DNA from: Pseudomonas fluorescens
GTDB taxonomy: Bacteria; Pseudomonadota; Gammaproteobacteria; Pseudomonadales; Pseudomonadaceae
NCBI RefSeq assembly: GCF_000802965.1
Contig: NZ_JSAK01000015.1
Coordinates: 62,001-126,000, forward strand
Length of the DNA stretch: 64,000 bases
Reading direction: 5' to 3'
Shown: piece after piece, positions 27,698 through 37,815 of the stretch
Numbering within the stretch: position 1 is the stretch's first letter
How the letters are laid out: the number at the start of each line of letters is the position of its first letter
Translations under genes and position numbers: made by a program
Notes under the pieces: model-generated
Databases searched by the model: none
What the model saw: the letters and a program-made list of their open reading frames with translations, nothing else
Told to the model about the DNA's origin: nothing

Positions 27698-28738
27698 TCA
27701 AGCACTCTCCCGCTCAATCACCCGGCACTCCAGCAGATTCAAACGCTGCACCTCATCCGCCACCGGCAACACCCCTAGGCTTTCCAGCACTCGGGTGGCG
27801 GCGAGGACGCCGATCTCCAGTGCCGGTGGCTTGATGGTGCTAAGGCTTGGCAGGAGCATTTCGGCGAAGGGGTAATCGCCAAACCCAAGTACCGCGCAGT
27901 CTTGCGGGATGTTCAGGCCGGCCCGTTGCCCGGCCAGCAAACCGCCGGCGGCGAGGTTGTCGTTGGCGAAGATGATGGCGTCGGGGCGTGGTGAGGTGTT
28001 CATCAGGGCTTGCATCGCTTGCTTGCCGGCTTCGAACGGTGGGCGATCGGCATTCGGGGCAAACACCCAGGGCTCCAGCCCCAACTCACGCACGGTGGCC
28101 GCGTAGCCGTCACGCCGCTCCAGCGCACTGAAGTCCCCCGGCGCGCTGTTCTGTACAAAAGCAATCCGCCGGTAACCCTTGCCGTGCAGGTAACGTGCGG
28201 CTGTTACGCCTACTTCAAAATGCGAAAACCCGATCTGCAGCGGTTCGCGCTCGGGTTGGTAGTCCCAGGTTTCGATCACTGGGATATCCGCTTCGGCAAT
28301 CATCTTTTCGGTGCCAGCGCTGTGGAAGTGACTGGTCAGCACCAGCGCTGCCGGCGACCAGCCGAGAAACGCGCGCACGGCGCTTTCTTCCTGCACGGCA
28401 TCGAAGTAACTCGACGCCAGCAACAGCTGATAACCATGGCGACTGAGGGTGTCGCTGAAACCCTGAATGGTGTTGGCGAAGATCGGCCCGGAGATGTTCG
28501 GGATCACCATGCCGACGATCTTGCCACGGGCCGACGCCAGCCCCCCGGCCACCAGGTTGGGGACATAACCCAGCGCTGCCACCACGGCGGCGATGCGCTC
28601 GCGTCGTTCCGGCGACACCTGGTCTGGCTGATTGAAGTAGCGCGACACCGTGATCGCCGACACACCCGCCTGCCGAGCCACGGTATTGAGGGTGACGCGG
28701 CCGGCACCACGGCGTTTGCGGGGCTTGTCTTCATTCAA
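27698..28738 (-). CDS. LacI family transcriptional regulator
   Basis: Sugar-responsive-type repressor of 346 residues: LacI helix-turn-helix VTLNTVARQAGVSAITVSRY, hinge NLVAGGLASARGKIVGMVIP and a periplasmic-binding-like effector domain. It resembles GntR-type LacI members of Pseudomonas. The start is taken as TTG (NEDKPRKRRG follows), 7 bases after AGAGGAA; a further TTG lies eight codons upstream. It diverges from the TonB receptor gene, with a perfect palindrome between them, and probably controls both. The inducer is unknown. Confidence 0.85.
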   Translation of the reverse strand: MNEDKPRKRRGAGRVTLNTVARQAGVSAITVSRYFNQPDQVSPERRERIAAVVAALGYVPNLVAGGLASARGKIVGMVIPNISGPIFANTIQGFSDTLSRHGYQLLLASSYFDAVQEESAVRAFLGWSPAALVLTSHFHSAGTEKMIAEADIPVIETWDYQPEREPLQIGFSHFEVGVTAARYLHGKGYRRIAFVQNSAPGDFSALERRDGYAATVRELGLEPWVFAPNADRPPFEAGKQAMQALMNTSPRPDAIIFANDNLAAGGLLAGQRAGLNIPQDCAVLGFGDYPFAEMLLPSLSTIKPPALEIGVLAATRVLESLGVLPVADEVQRLNLLECRVIERESA

Positions 28739-28825
28739 CGGGCGATTCCTCTTAAAAACCAAATGGCATATAAAAGTAATTTTTCAGTATTGGACGCTCT
28801 ATGTGGGGGTTGCCAATACTGGCGA

Positions 28826-28839
28826 TGTTAGCGCTAACA
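28826..28839. promoter_or_regulatory. perfect palindrome, likely operator of the LacI regulator
   Basis: TGTTAGCGCTAACA lies between the divergent regulator and TonB receptor genes. A central CG-containing palindrome with this shape (TGTTA..TAACA) is typical of LacI/GntR-type operators. Confidence 0.75.
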
Positions 28840-28945
28840 AAGCGTTCTGTCTGCTACTCGCTCGAGCGAATGCCCAAGACAACTTCACAGGCGCTGTCGA
28901 CGCAGAACGGCAGCGGATCAGGGCAATTTTTCGAGCGGGCAGACC

Positions 28946-31192
28946 ATGCATTTCATTCTTGGGGAATCACAAAAACTGGCGCAGTCGATTCGCGCCGCCA
29001 CACCACGCCGCAAGCATCTGGGCTGGCTGCTCGCCGGATTGGCCGCGCTGCCCGTGCCGGGCGCTTTCGCCGCTGACAGCAGCGATCAAGAGCCCACCCT
29101 CAAATCCGTGACAGTCACTGCGACCCGCCGCGAAGAGTCGCTGCAGAAAATCCCGGTGGCGGTAACTGTGCTCGATGGCGAGCAACTTGAACGCGACAAC
29201 CGCACCAGCGTATCTAGCATCGTCCAGGAAGTGCCATCGCTGAATTTCCGCACCGGCGCGTCGAACAAAGACACGTCGCTGTTCATCCGGGGCGTCGGCA
29301 CCATTTCCACCTCGCCGGGCGTCGAGCCGACCGTGGCCACGGTGATCGACGGCGTGGTCTATGCCCGTCCGGGCCAATCGACCCTGGACCTGCTGGATCT
29401 GGAGCGCGTCGAAGTGCTGCGCGGCCCGCAAGGCACGCTGTTTGGCAAGAACGCTTCGGCCGGCGTGCTCAACATCACCAGCCGGGCCCCGACCGCAGAA
29501 ACCCACGGCTACATCGATCAGTCGTTCTACAGCGGCAACGAAAGTCGCACCCGTTTCGGCCTCGGCGGCAGCCTGATTCCGGACACGCTCAAGGGCTCGA
29601 TCACCACGCTGTTCGGCACCTACGACGGCAATGTCGACAACGAATACAACGGTCAGGAGGTCAACGGCTACAACCACAAAGGCGCGCGCGGCAAACTGGA
29701 GTTCACCCCGAATGACGACGTGACCTTCACCCTGATTGCCGACTACATGCAGTCCCACGACGACGCGCCCAATGGCGTGGTCAGCCAGTCCCTGACCCCG
29801 GCGTTCGCCAATGCCCTGAGCCCGGTGCGGGCTTCCAGCGACAACCGCGACATCAACACCGAGACCCGCACCCACGTCGATGACATCAACAAAGGCTTGT
29901 CCGGCCAACTCGACTGGCAACTGGGCGATTACACCCTGACCTCGATCACCGCATGGCGCGGCTGGGACAACACCCAGTATCAGGACGGCGACCGTTTGAG
30001 CACGGTGACCGCGGCGTTCCCCGGCACGGCCGACAAGGGTGACCTGGCCTTCGACCAATACTCGCAAGAGCTGCGCCTGGCTTCGCCGAAAGGTGAGTTC
30101 CTCGAATACGTCGGCGGTTTGTTCTACATGCACGGCAAGGACGACGAGACGTACCAGCGGACCTTGACCACGCCCACCAGCGTTAACCGTGGCGTCGCCG
30201 ATTACAGCACCACCAGCGACAGCTACGCGGTGTTCGGTGAAAGCACGCTCAATTTCACTTCGGATTTTCGCGGCATCGCCGGCCTGCGCTACACCCACGA
30301 CGAACTGGAATACGATCACCGCCGGGTCTCGACCTCGGCCGTCGCTGTCAGCGGTATTCAGCCGGGCACCAGCAGCTCGGGATCAGTGGATGAAGACGGC
30401 TGGTCCGGACGGCTCGGCGTGCAGTACGACTTGAGCGACGCCGTCACCACCTACCTGACCTACTCGCGTGGCTACAAAGGTCCGGCCTACAACGTGTTCT
30501 TCAACATGCAGCCCCGGGACACCGAGGCGCTGAAACCGGAAACCTCAAACACCTGGGAGGCTGGTATCAAGGCCACCAGCTGGAACAATCGCCTGACCAC
30601 CAACCTGGCGGTGTTCCACAGCGACTACGACAACTACCAGGCGAACTTCTTCGACACCGTGGCAGGGCAAGTGGTGACCCGCCTGATCAACGCCGGCAGT
30701 GTCAGCACTGAAGGCGTCGAACTCGATTACGCGTTGCAGGCCACCCAGCAACTGAAGTTCTCCGGCGCCCTGGCCTACACCCGCGCACGCATCGACGAAT
30801 TCGCCTGCCCGGCCGGTGCGGCGGCCTCGTGCAACGTCGACGGCAAGCCACTGCCGTACAGCCCGGACTGGAAAAGCTACGTGCGTGCCGATTACAGCAT
30901 CCCGCTGGATAACGGCCTGGATATCGAGCTGGGTACCGATTTCAGCTGGCAGAGCGAAGTGCAGTACGACATCAGCCAGAACGTCGACACCAAACAAGGC
31001 GCCTACGGCATCTGGAACGCCAGCGTCGCCCTGGCCGACTACAACAACGGCTGGCGTGTGGCGCTGCTAGGCAAGAACCTCGCCGACAAGTCCTACTCAC
31101 CGCTGCTGGCCAGTGGCGGCAACTACATCTACCGCGCCGTGCCCCGTGACGACGAGCGCTACTTCGGCGTGCAACTGCGCAAGGATTTCTGA
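28946..31192 (+). CDS. TonB-dependent outer-membrane receptor
   Basis: Outer-membrane, energy-coupled importer of 748 residues. A signal peptide lies near residues 24-42 (LLAGLAALPVPGAFA/ADSS), preceded by an unusually long charged N-terminus. A TonB-box-like TVTATRR and plug domain follow (residues 50-170: VVYARPGQSTLDLLDLERVE, VLRGPQGTLFGKNASAGVLN), then the 22-strand barrel ending in YFGVQLRKDF with terminal Phe. It is two bases from the downstream flavin monooxygenase gene, so the two are cotranscribed. Ligand unknown; siderophores, sugars and sulfonated or sulfated organics are all used by this superfamily. Confidence 0.9.
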   Translation: MHFILGESQKLAQSIRAATPRRKHLGWLLAGLAALPVPGAFAADSSDQEPTLKSVTVTATRREESLQKIPVAVTVLDGEQLERDNRTSVSSIVQEVPSLNFRTGASNKDTSLFIRGVGTISTSPGVEPTVATVIDGVVYARPGQSTLDLLDLERVEVLRGPQGTLFGKNASAGVLNITSRAPTAETHGYIDQSFYSGNESRTRFGLGGSLIPDTLKGSITTLFGTYDGNVDNEYNGQEVNGYNHKGARGKLEFTPNDDVTFTLIADYMQSHDDAPNGVVSQSLTPAFANALSPVRASSDNRDINTETRTHVDDINKGLSGQLDWQLGDYTLTSITAWRGWDNTQYQDGDRLSTVTAAFPGTADKGDLAFDQYSQELRLASPKGEFLEYVGGLFYMHGKDDETYQRTLTTPTSVNRGVADYSTTSDSYAVFGESTLNFTSDFRGIAGLRYTHDELEYDHRRVSTSAVAVSGIQPGTSSSGSVDEDGWSGRLGVQYDLSDAVTTYLTYSRGYKGPAYNVFFNMQPRDTEALKPETSNTWEAGIKATSWNNRLTTNLAVFHSDYDNYQANFFDTVAGQVVTRLINAGSVSTEGVELDYALQATQQLKFSGALAYTRARIDEFACPAGAAASCNVDGKPLPYSPDWKSYVRADYSIPLDNGLDIELGTDFSWQSEVQYDISQNVDTKQGAYGIWNASVALADYNNGWRVALLGKNLADKSYSPLLASGGNYIYRAVPRDDERYFGVQLRKDF

Positions 31193-31194
31193 CC

Positions 31195-32514
31195 ATGACT
31201 CGTCAGCTCAAGCTCGGCGCCTTCCTGATGGCGACCGGGCACCACGTCGCCGCCTGGCGTCATCCGCAAGTGCCGGCTGACGCTGGCCTGGATTTCGCCC
31301 ACTACAAGCGCCTGGCGCAGATTGCCGAAGCGGCGAAATTCGACGCATTGTTCCTCGCTGACAGCATCGCCGCACCGACCGGGGACATTGCCAGCCGCAT
31401 GGCCCGTTCCGACCACTTCGAGCCGCTGACGCTGCTCTCGGCGTTGAGCGTCGTGACCGAGCGTATCGGACTGATCGCCACGGCCACCACCAGCTACAAC
31501 GAGCCGTACCACCTCGCACGCAAATTCGCTTCGCTGGATCATCTTTCAGGGGGGCGCGCGGGGTGGAATCTGGTGACGTCCGACAATGCTGCCGAAGCGC
31601 AAAATTTTGGTCGCGTCGAGCATCTCGGTCACGCTGAGCGCTACAGCCGGGCGCGGGAGTTTCATCAGGTGGTCACCGGGCTCTGGGACAGTTGGGAAGA
31701 CGACGCTTTTGTCCGCGATAAAACCAGTGGTACGTACTACGATCCGGAAAAAGTCCACGCACTGGAGCATGTCGGCGAACATTTCCGGGTCAAAGGCCCG
31801 CTAAACGTGGCGCGCTCGCCGCAGGGGCAACCGGTGATCGTGCAGGCCGGTTCTTCTGAAACCGGTCGTGAACTGGCGGCGCAAACGGCCGAAGTGGTGT
31901 TCACCGCGCAGACGTCGCTGGCCAATGCCCAGGCGTTTTATAACGACTTGAAGGGACGTTTGAGTCGATACGGTCGCAGCGCCGACTCCCTGAAAATCAT
32001 GCCCGGTGTTTTTGTGATCGTCGGTCAGTCCGAGAGCGAAGCGCAGGAAAAGTGTGAAACGTTTCAGCAATTAGTCGAACCCGAGGTTGGCGTGGCCTTG
32101 CTTGGGCGTATGCTGGGCAACTTCGATTTATCGAAGTACCCGCTGGACGGGCCGTTGCCCGACTTGCCGCTGACGGAAAGCGGGCAGCAAAGCCGTCAGA
32201 AACTGCTGACGGAACTGGCCGGCAAGGAGAACCTCAGCCTCGCCGAATTGGGTCGCAGGATTGCCGGTGGGCGCGGGCATTACAGCCTGGTGGGAACGCC
32301 GGTGCAGATTGCCGACCGTTTGCAGGAGTGGTTTGAGCAGGGCGCCGCGGATGGCTTCAACGTGCTGGTGCCGCACCTGCCTGGTGGCCTGGAGGACTTC
32401 GCCCAAGGCGTGGTGCCGGAACTGCAACGGCGTGGATTGTTCAGAACCGAATACGAAGGCCGGACCTTGCGCCAGAACCTCGGGTTGGCCAGGCCTTCCA
32501 ACAGATTTGTGTGA
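31195..32514 (+). CDS. FMNH2-dependent monooxygenase, NtaA/SnaA/DszA family
   Basis: LLM-class flavin monooxygenase of 439 residues. N-terminus LKLGAFLMATGHHVAAWRHP, then FDALFLADSIA, FASLDHLSGGRAGWNLVTSD and VIVQAGSSETGRELAAQTAE place it in the NtaA branch. It starts 2 bases after the TonB receptor stop. The pair suggests that a compound is taken up and then cleaved by this enzyme, which needs FMNH2 from an unlinked reductase. It is a distant relative of the monooxygenase near 13 kb, not a recent copy. Confidence 0.87.
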   Translation: MTRQLKLGAFLMATGHHVAAWRHPQVPADAGLDFAHYKRLAQIAEAAKFDALFLADSIAAPTGDIASRMARSDHFEPLTLLSALSVVTERIGLIATATTSYNEPYHLARKFASLDHLSGGRAGWNLVTSDNAAEAQNFGRVEHLGHAERYSRAREFHQVVTGLWDSWEDDAFVRDKTSGTYYDPEKVHALEHVGEHFRVKGPLNVARSPQGQPVIVQAGSSETGRELAAQTAEVVFTAQTSLANAQAFYNDLKGRLSRYGRSADSLKIMPGVFVIVGQSESEAQEKCETFQQLVEPEVGVALLGRMLGNFDLSKYPLDGPLPDLPLTESGQQSRQKLLTELAGKENLSLAELGRRIAGGRGHYSLVGTPVQIADRLQEWFEQGAADGFNVLVPHLPGGLEDFAQGVVPELQRRGLFRTEYEGRTLRQNLGLARPSNRFV

Positions 32515-32524
32515 AAAAGGTTTT

Positions 32525-32642
32525 TTGTGGCGAGGGAGCTTGCTCCCGCTGGGGCGCGAAGCGGCCCCCGAAAGTCGTTGGCACGCTCTGTCAAGACAGC
32601 GGCTGCTGCGCACCCGAACGGGAGCAAGCTCCCTCGCCACAG
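32525..32642. repeat. REP doublet, family B
   Basis: Inverted GCGAGGGAGCTTGCTCCCGC copies about 75 bases apart between the monooxygenase and the aldo/keto reductase genes; it may insulate the reductase from the operon upstream. Confidence 0.9.
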
Positions 32643-32691
32643 GATTAATGTCTGATTCCGGATAAAAGTAACCTCAACAAGAGAGGATTCG

Positions 32692-33729
32692 ATGACTTAC
32701 ACCGCTGCCGAAAACCGCTACGACTCCATTCCTTACCGCCGCGTAGGTCGCAGCGGTCTGGTGCTGCCGGCGCTGTCCCTGGGCTTGTGGCACAACTTCG
32801 GCGACAGCACGCCGATCGATACCCAACGTGCATTGCTACGCACGGCTTTCGACCTGGGCATCAACCACTTCGACCTGGCCAACAACTATGGCCCGCCGTA
32901 CGGCAGCGCCGAGATCAATTTCGGCCGTTTGCTGCGTGAAGATTTCAAGCAGTACCGCGACGAACTGATCATCTCCAGCAAGGCCGGTTGGGACATGTGG
33001 CCCGGTCCTTACGGCCAGGGCGGCGGTTCACGCAAGTATGTGCTCGCCAGCCTCGACCAGAGTTTGCAACGCCTGGGTCTGGACTACGTCGACATTTTCT
33101 ACTCGCACCGATTCGACCCGGACACCCCGCTGGAAGAAACCGCCAGCGCACTGGCCACGGCCGTACAACAGGGCAAGGCGTTGTACATCGGCATCTCTTC
33201 GTACTCCGGCGTGAAAACCCGTGAAATAGCGGCGCTGCTCAAAGAGTGGAAAGTCCCGTTGTTGATCCATCAACCGGCCTACAACCTGCTCAATCGCTGG
33301 GTAGAAAAGGACCTGCTCGATACCACCGACGAGCTCGGCACCGGCGTCATTGCCTTCACGCCGCTGGCGCAGGGTTTGCTCACCGACAAGTACCTCAACG
33401 GCGTACCAGCGGATGCGCGGGTCAATCGTCCGGGCGGTGGTTCGTTGCAGGCTTCGCATTTGTCGGATGCCAACATTGCCCACGTGCGAGCGCTCAATGA
33501 GATCGCCAAACGTCGCGGCCAGAGCCTGGCGCAACTGGCGCTGGCCTGGACCCTGCGCGACCCGCGCGTGACCTCGGCGTTGATCGGCGCGAGCCGGCCG
33601 GAGCAGATCATCGAGAACGTCGGGGCGTTGAAGAATTTGAGCTTCAGTGCTGAAGAGCTGGCGGAGATTGACCGGTTCGCCCAAGAGGGCGGGATCAATC
33701 TGTGGGAGAAGCCTTCTACCGCTGAGTAA
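32692..33729 (+). CDS. aldo/keto reductase, L-glyceraldehyde 3-phosphate reductase-like (YghZ)
   Basis: TIM-barrel NADPH-dependent oxidoreductase of 345 residues, of the YghZ/Gpr branch (E. coli 346). Catalytic Tyr lies in FDLANNYGPPYGSAE, Lys in IISSKAGWDMWPGP and His in VDIFYSHRFD. The C-terminus carries LTSALIGASRPEQI-type NADP contacts. YghZ detoxifies methylglyoxal and reduces L-glyceraldehyde 3-phosphate. RBS AGAGGA. It could act in the same pathway as the neighbouring TonB/monooxygenase pair, but this is inference. Confidence 0.87.
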   Translation: MTYTAAENRYDSIPYRRVGRSGLVLPALSLGLWHNFGDSTPIDTQRALLRTAFDLGINHFDLANNYGPPYGSAEINFGRLLREDFKQYRDELIISSKAGWDMWPGPYGQGGGSRKYVLASLDQSLQRLGLDYVDIFYSHRFDPDTPLEETASALATAVQQGKALYIGISSYSGVKTREIAALLKEWKVPLLIHQPAYNLLNRWVEKDLLDTTDELGTGVIAFTPLAQGLLTDKYLNGVPADARVNRPGGGSLQASHLSDANIAHVRALNEIAKRRGQSLAQLALAWTLRDPRVTSALIGASRPEQIIENVGALKNLSFSAEELAEIDRFAQEGGINLWEKPSTAE

Positions 33730-33821
33730 CGCGATCCAGTCTCTGCAGGATCCGGCTTGCTGGCGATAGCGGTGAATCAGGCGCCATCATTGCCGATTGA
33801 TCCACCGTCATGGCTTTAAAG

Positions 33822-33900
33822 CAAAAGATCGCAGCCTGCGGCAGCTCCTACAGGGATCGGATTTCCATGTAGGAGCTGCCGCAGGCTGCGATCTTTTGAT
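33822..33900. repeat. REP doublet, family A
   Basis: Inverted copies AAAGATCGCAGCCTGCGGCA and GAGCTGCCGCAGGCTGCGAT directly after the tauD stop and before the end of the aldo/keto reductase. Confidence 0.9.
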
Positions 33901-33901
33901 C

Positions 33902-34741
33902 TTAAAAAAACGGCACATCCCCCAACACCGTCGCACGCTGCATCACCCGCCGCGCCGGGCGGTAATCGTCCACCGCGTAATGCTGAGTCACGCGGTTGTC
34001 CCAGAACGCGATGTCGTCTTGCTGCCAGCGCCAGCGAATGGTGAATTCCGGGCGCGTGGAATGGGCGAACAGAAATTTCAGAATCGCCTCGCTTTCGGTT
34101 TCCGACAGTTCGTTGATCTTCGAAGTGAAGCCTTCATTGACGAACAACGAACGGCGCCCGCTCACCGGATGCGTGCGGATCACCGGATGCGACAGTGGCG
34201 GATTCTTGCGTCGAGTCTCTTCCCACTGGGCCAACGCTTCAGGCGTATTGCCATAGCGCTCCAGCGGAAATGAACGGGTGAAGTCATGGGTGGCGGTCAG
34301 GCCTTCGAGCAAGGTTTTCATCGGTGCCGACAACGCTTCATACGCCGCAATCCCGCTGGCCCACAACGTATCGCCACCAAACGCCGGCAACAGCTTGGCG
34401 CTGAGCACCGCGCCCATGGCTGGGGTCGGCAGGAAGGTCACGTCGGTGTGCCAGATCGCGTTGTCGCGCACGTCGGTGACGGCGGTATCGAGGATCAGCA
34501 CTTCCGGTTGTTCCGGCACGTTCGGGTAGATCGGATGAATGTGCAGGTCGCCGAAATTAGCGGCGAATCGCGCTTGCTGCTGCGGGGTGATTGGCTGGTC
34601 GCGGAAGAACAGCACCTGATGCTTGAGCAGGGCTTGTTCGATGGCGTCACGCTGTTCCAGGTTCAGCGGCTGGCTGACATCGACGCCGCTGATCTGGGCG
34701 CCGAGGGCAGAGCTTAGAGGGACGATGGTCAAGTTGCTCAT
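33902..34741 (-). CDS. tauD: taurine dioxygenase TauD
   Basis: Fe(II)/2-oxoglutarate-dependent enzyme that releases sulfite from taurine; 279 residues. Iron ligands: H and D of [10 protein letters not shown] and the distal His of [14 protein letters not shown]; the 2-OG Arg lies in [14 protein letters not shown]. The start is MSNLTIVP after GAAGAGATCC. Unlike E. coli, it is separated from tauC by 196 bases that hold a REP doublet. Confidence 0.92.
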   Translation of the reverse strand: MSNLTIVPLSSALGAQISGVDVSQPLNLEQRDAIEQALLKHQVLFFRDQPITPQQQARFAANFGDLHIHPIYPNVPEQPEVLILDTAVTDVRDNAIWHTDVTFLPTPAMGAVLSAKLLPAFGGDTLWASGIAAYEALSAPMKTLLEGLTATHDFTRSFPLERYGNTPEALAQWEETRRKNPPLSHPVIRTHPVSGRRSLFVNEGFTSKINELSETESEAILKFLFAHSTRPEFTIRWRWQQDDIAFWDNRVTQHYAVDDYRPARRVMQRATVLGDVPFF

Positions 34742-34798
34742 GTTGGATCTCTTCAATTCTGGGTGTCGTACATCAATTTTGTGAACAACACTGCCCCT

Positions 34799-34883
34799 GT
34801 AGGAGCTGCCGCAGGCTGCGATCTTTTGATCTTGCTCTTCAACCGAAAAGCAAAAGATCGCAGCCTTCGGCAGCTCCTACAGG
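34799..34883. repeat. REP doublet, family A, inside the tau operon
   Basis: GGAGCTGCCGCAGGCTGCGA and its inverted partner lie between tauC and tauD, in the leader of tauD. It could change the stability of the two halves of a shared transcript. Confidence 0.9.
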
Positions 34884-34937
34884 GTTGATTCAAAAAAGGG
34901 GGGCATCAAGGTAGCTGATCCCACATTGAAAAAAGCT

Positions 34938-35771
34938 TCAGTGTGCCTGGCCGTGCCATGGCACCAGTTTGCGCTGCAATTTACGCAAGCCCATCTCCAT
35001 GGCGAAGGCAATCAGCGCGATTACCAGAATCCCCAGCACCACCACATCGGTGACCAGGAATTGCGCGGCCGACTGCACCATGAAACCCAGGCCGCTGGTG
35101 GCGGCGATCAATTCTGCGGCGACCAGTGTCGACCAACCGACGCCGAGGCCAATGCGCACGCCGGTCAAAATGTCCGGCAGGGCGCTGGGCAAAATTACGT
35201 GACGAATCAACTGCGCCCGGGTCGCACCCAGCGACTGCGCAGCGCGCAATTTCGCCGGGTCGACCGTGCGCACACCGGTAGCGGTAGCGATGGCAATCGG
35301 GGCGAAAATCGCCAGGTAGATCAGCAGCACTTTCGACAATTCACCGATGCCGCACCAGATCACGATCAGTGGCAGATAAGCCAGCGGTGGAATAGGACGG
35401 TAGAACTCGATCAGCGGATCGAGAACGCCGCGAGCGATGCGGTTGTGGCCGATGGCGATACCGACGGGAACGGCCGTCAGTACGGCGAAGCCAAGCCCCA
35501 AACCGATGCGGCTGAGGCTCGCGCCCAGGTGCTGCCACAGAGTCGAATCCATGTAGCCTGTGGTCACCAGCAGCCAGCCTTTTTGCAGAACGGCAGACGG
35601 TGGTGGCAGGAACAGCGGTTCAATGAGTCCGGTCGCCGTAACGGCCCACCAAAGGGACACGAGCGCGATGAGCGTCAGCACACTGATCCAGCGAGTGCTC
35701 AAACGGCGGCGCACCGGGATGACCGTAGAACCTGTTTTTACCGCTGTGGCAGGAATTTCGTAGCTGCTCAT
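34938..35771 (-). CDS. tauC: taurine ABC transporter permease TauC
   Basis: Inner-membrane permease of the SsuC/TauC family, 277 residues. Six helices from about residue 28; the EAA loop is [20 protein letters not shown]. TauC landmark: [20 protein letters not shown]. Overlaps the tauB stop by 4 bases. Confidence 0.92.
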   Translation of the reverse strand: MSSYEIPATAVKTGSTVIPVRRRLSTRWISVLTLIALVSLWWAVTATGLIEPLFLPPPSAVLQKGWLLVTTGYMDSTLWQHLGASLSRIGLGLGFAVLTAVPVGIAIGHNRIARGVLDPLIEFYRPIPPLAYLPLIVIWCGIGELSKVLLIYLAIFAPIAIATATGVRTVDPAKLRAAQSLGATRAQLIRHVILPSALPDILTGVRIGLGVGWSTLVAAELIAATSGLGFMVQSAAQFLVTDVVVLGILVIALIAFAMEMGLRKLQRKLVPWHGQAH

Positions 35772-36562
35772 GCGCGCTCCTGCCGCTGGGCGGCGCTGCG
35801 TTGGGAGAACACTTTGGCGAGTACGTGTTCGCGGGTTTCGATAAAACGTGGGTCGGACTTGATCGAGCGCGCCGACTCACCGGCGGCGTAACGCTGACCG
35901 AAATCCAGGCTCAGCCGCTCGACGATCTGCCCCGGATTCGGTGCCAGCAAAATCAGATCCGTGGCAAGAAACACCGCTTCTTCAATGTCGTGGGTTATCA
36001 GGAACACCGGTTTGGCAGTGCGGCGCCAGACTTGCAGCAGCAGCTCTTGCATCTGTTCGCGGGTGAAGGCGTCGAGGGCGCCGAAGGGTTCGTCCATCAG
36101 CAAAACGCGAGGGTCGGCGGCGAGCGCACGGGCCAGGCCGACACGCTGCTTCTGTCCGCCAGAGAGTTGCCAGATGCGACGGTTTTCAAAACCGGAAAGG
36201 TCCACCAGTGCGAGCATTTCCCTTGCACGGATTTCGCGTTTGTCCCGAGCAATGCCAGCCAACTCCAGACCAAAACCAACGTTGGCCAGCACGTCTTGCC
36301 ACGGTAGCAGGGCGTCGTCCTGGAACACTACGCCGCGTTCGGCGCTTGGGCCTTTGACCGGCACACCGTCGAGGGTAATGCGCCCGGCGCTGGGCTCGAC
36401 GAAACCGGCAATCAGGTTCAACAGCGAAGTCTTGCCACTGCCGGACGGGCCAAGGGCGACCAGCAATTGCTGGGGCCCCAGGGTCAGGGAAATATCCGCC
36501 AGCACAGGTTCTGCTGCACCGGGGTACTGTGCGCTGATGCGCTCCAGCTGTAGCAAGGCCAT
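35768..36562 (-). CDS. tauB: taurine ABC transporter ATP-binding protein TauB
   Basis: ATPase of 264 residues with Walker [10 protein letters not shown] near residue 38, Q-loop [14 protein letters not shown], signature [16 protein letters not shown], Walker [15 protein letters not shown] and [12 protein letters not shown], as in the nitrate/sulfonate/taurine group. Lies 16 bases after tauA. Confidence 0.93.
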   Translation of the reverse strand: MALLQLERISAQYPGAAEPVLADISLTLGPQQLLVALGPSGSGKTSLLNLIAGFVEPSAGRITLDGVPVKGPSAERGVVFQDDALLPWQDVLANVGFGLELAGIARDKREIRAREMLALVDLSGFENRRIWQLSGGQKQRVGLARALAADPRVLLMDEPFGALDAFTREQMQELLLQVWRRTAKPVFLITHDIEEAVFLATDLILLAPNPGQIVERLSLDFGQRYAAGESARSIKSDPRFIETREHVLAKVFSQRSAAQRQERA

Positions 36563-36578
36563 CGCGGTTAACTCCCGA

Positions 36579-37556
36579 TCAGTTGGTGATGAACTTGGCG
36601 CTGACGTAAGGGGCGTAGTCCGGCAGCACGGCTTCGACCTTGCCTTGTTCCTTGAGAAATACGGCGGTGTCGGTGATCGCTTTGGTGGTCGGTGCGCCGA
36701 GGGTGGTTACTTGATCAGCCGCCAGCGGGTAGACGTTGCCTTGTAGCAGCAGTGGAATGTCGCTGGCCTTGGCGCCGGACAGTTTTACCAATTTGTCGAC
36801 GTTGCTTTGATCGGCGAGCCAGGCTTTCGGGTCTTTGCGGTAATCGGCGTAGGCATCCAGGGTCACTTTGGCGAACGCGGTGACGATGTCCGGGTGCTTC
36901 TCTGCGAAGTCTTTACGCACGATCCAGGCGTCGAAGGTCGGCGCACCGAACTTGGCCAGTTCGCCGGAGGTGATCAGCACTTTGCCGTTTTCCTTGGCCA
37001 CACCGAGCGCCGGGTCCCAAACGTAGGTGGCGTCGATATCACCGCGTTTCCACGCAGCGATGATGGCTGGCGGGGCGAGGTTGAGGACGGTGACTTTCGA
37101 TGGGTCGATGTTCCAGTGCTTCAGCGCGGCCAACAGGCTGTAGTGGCCGGTGGATACGAATGGCACGGCGATTTTCTTGCCGATCAGGTCTTGTGGCGTC
37201 TTGATCCCCGAACCGTCGCGAGCGACCAGCGCTTCGGCGGCGCCGATCTGGGTGGCGATGAGGAAGGTTTCCACCGGTACTTTTCGGGTGATTGCCGCTG
37301 TCAGGGGACTGGAACCGAGGTAGCCGATCTGCACGTCACCGGAGGCGATGGCGGCGATGATGTCGGCACCGTTGTCGAACTTGCGCCAGCTGATGTCGGC
37401 CTTGGTGGCTTTTTCGTAAGCGCCGTCGGCCTGGGCGACTTTCGCCGGGTCAACGGTGGTCTGGTAGGCGACAGTCACGTCAGCCGCCTGGGCAAACAAA
37501 CTCGCCGCAGCCAAAGACGCGGCCGCCAGCAAGCGAAGAGGGAAATGCAGTTTCAT
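36579..37556 (-). CDS. tauA: taurine-binding periplasmic protein TauA
   Basis: Periplasmic binding protein of the taurine/aliphatic sulfonate type, 325 residues. Signal peptide ends [10 protein letters not shown]. Typical segments are [60 protein letters not shown] and [17 protein letters not shown]. First gene of tauABCD. The leader is AT-rich with CTAAGAATCC and TTCTAAGAACC elements; expression is expected under sulfate starvation (CysB-dependent in other bacteria). Confidence 0.93.
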   Translation of the reverse strand: MKLHFPLRLLAAASLAAASLFAQAADVTVAYQTTVDPAKVAQADGAYEKATKADISWRKFDNGADIIAAIASGDVQIGYLGSSPLTAAITRKVPVETFLIATQIGAAEALVARDGSGIKTPQDLIGKKIAVPFVSTGHYSLLAALKHWNIDPSKVTVLNLAPPAIIAAWKRGDIDATYVWDPALGVAKENGKVLITSGELAKFGAPTFDAWIVRKDFAEKHPDIVTAFAKVTLDAYADYRKDPKAWLADQSNVDKLVKLSGAKASDIPLLLQGNVYPLAADQVTTLGAPTTKAITDTAVFLKEQGKVEAVLPDYAPYVSAKFITN

Positions 37557-37681
37557 TGGGAAGCTCCTTGTCAGGCGACCGAGAGTCGGCGTGAAAGGAG
37601 ACTAAATGATCTAAGAATCCGAAAATAAATAACTTTTTCGAATGAGCTTATGAGCGGAAAATTCTAAGAACCAGATCGCTT

Positions 37682-37803
37682 TTGTGGCGAGGGAGCTTGC
37701 TCCCGCTGGAGGCCGAAGGACTCCCATTCCAGACAATCAAATTCTTCGGTCGTCTGATTTTGCGGCTGCTGCGCAGCCGAGCGGGAGCAAGCTCCCTCGC
37801 CAC
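37682..37803. repeat. REP doublet, family B
   Basis: Inverted GCGAGGGAGCTTGCTCCCGC copies about 75 bases apart between tauA and gshA. Confidence 0.9.
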
Positions 37804-37815
37804 AGGGGATAGCAG

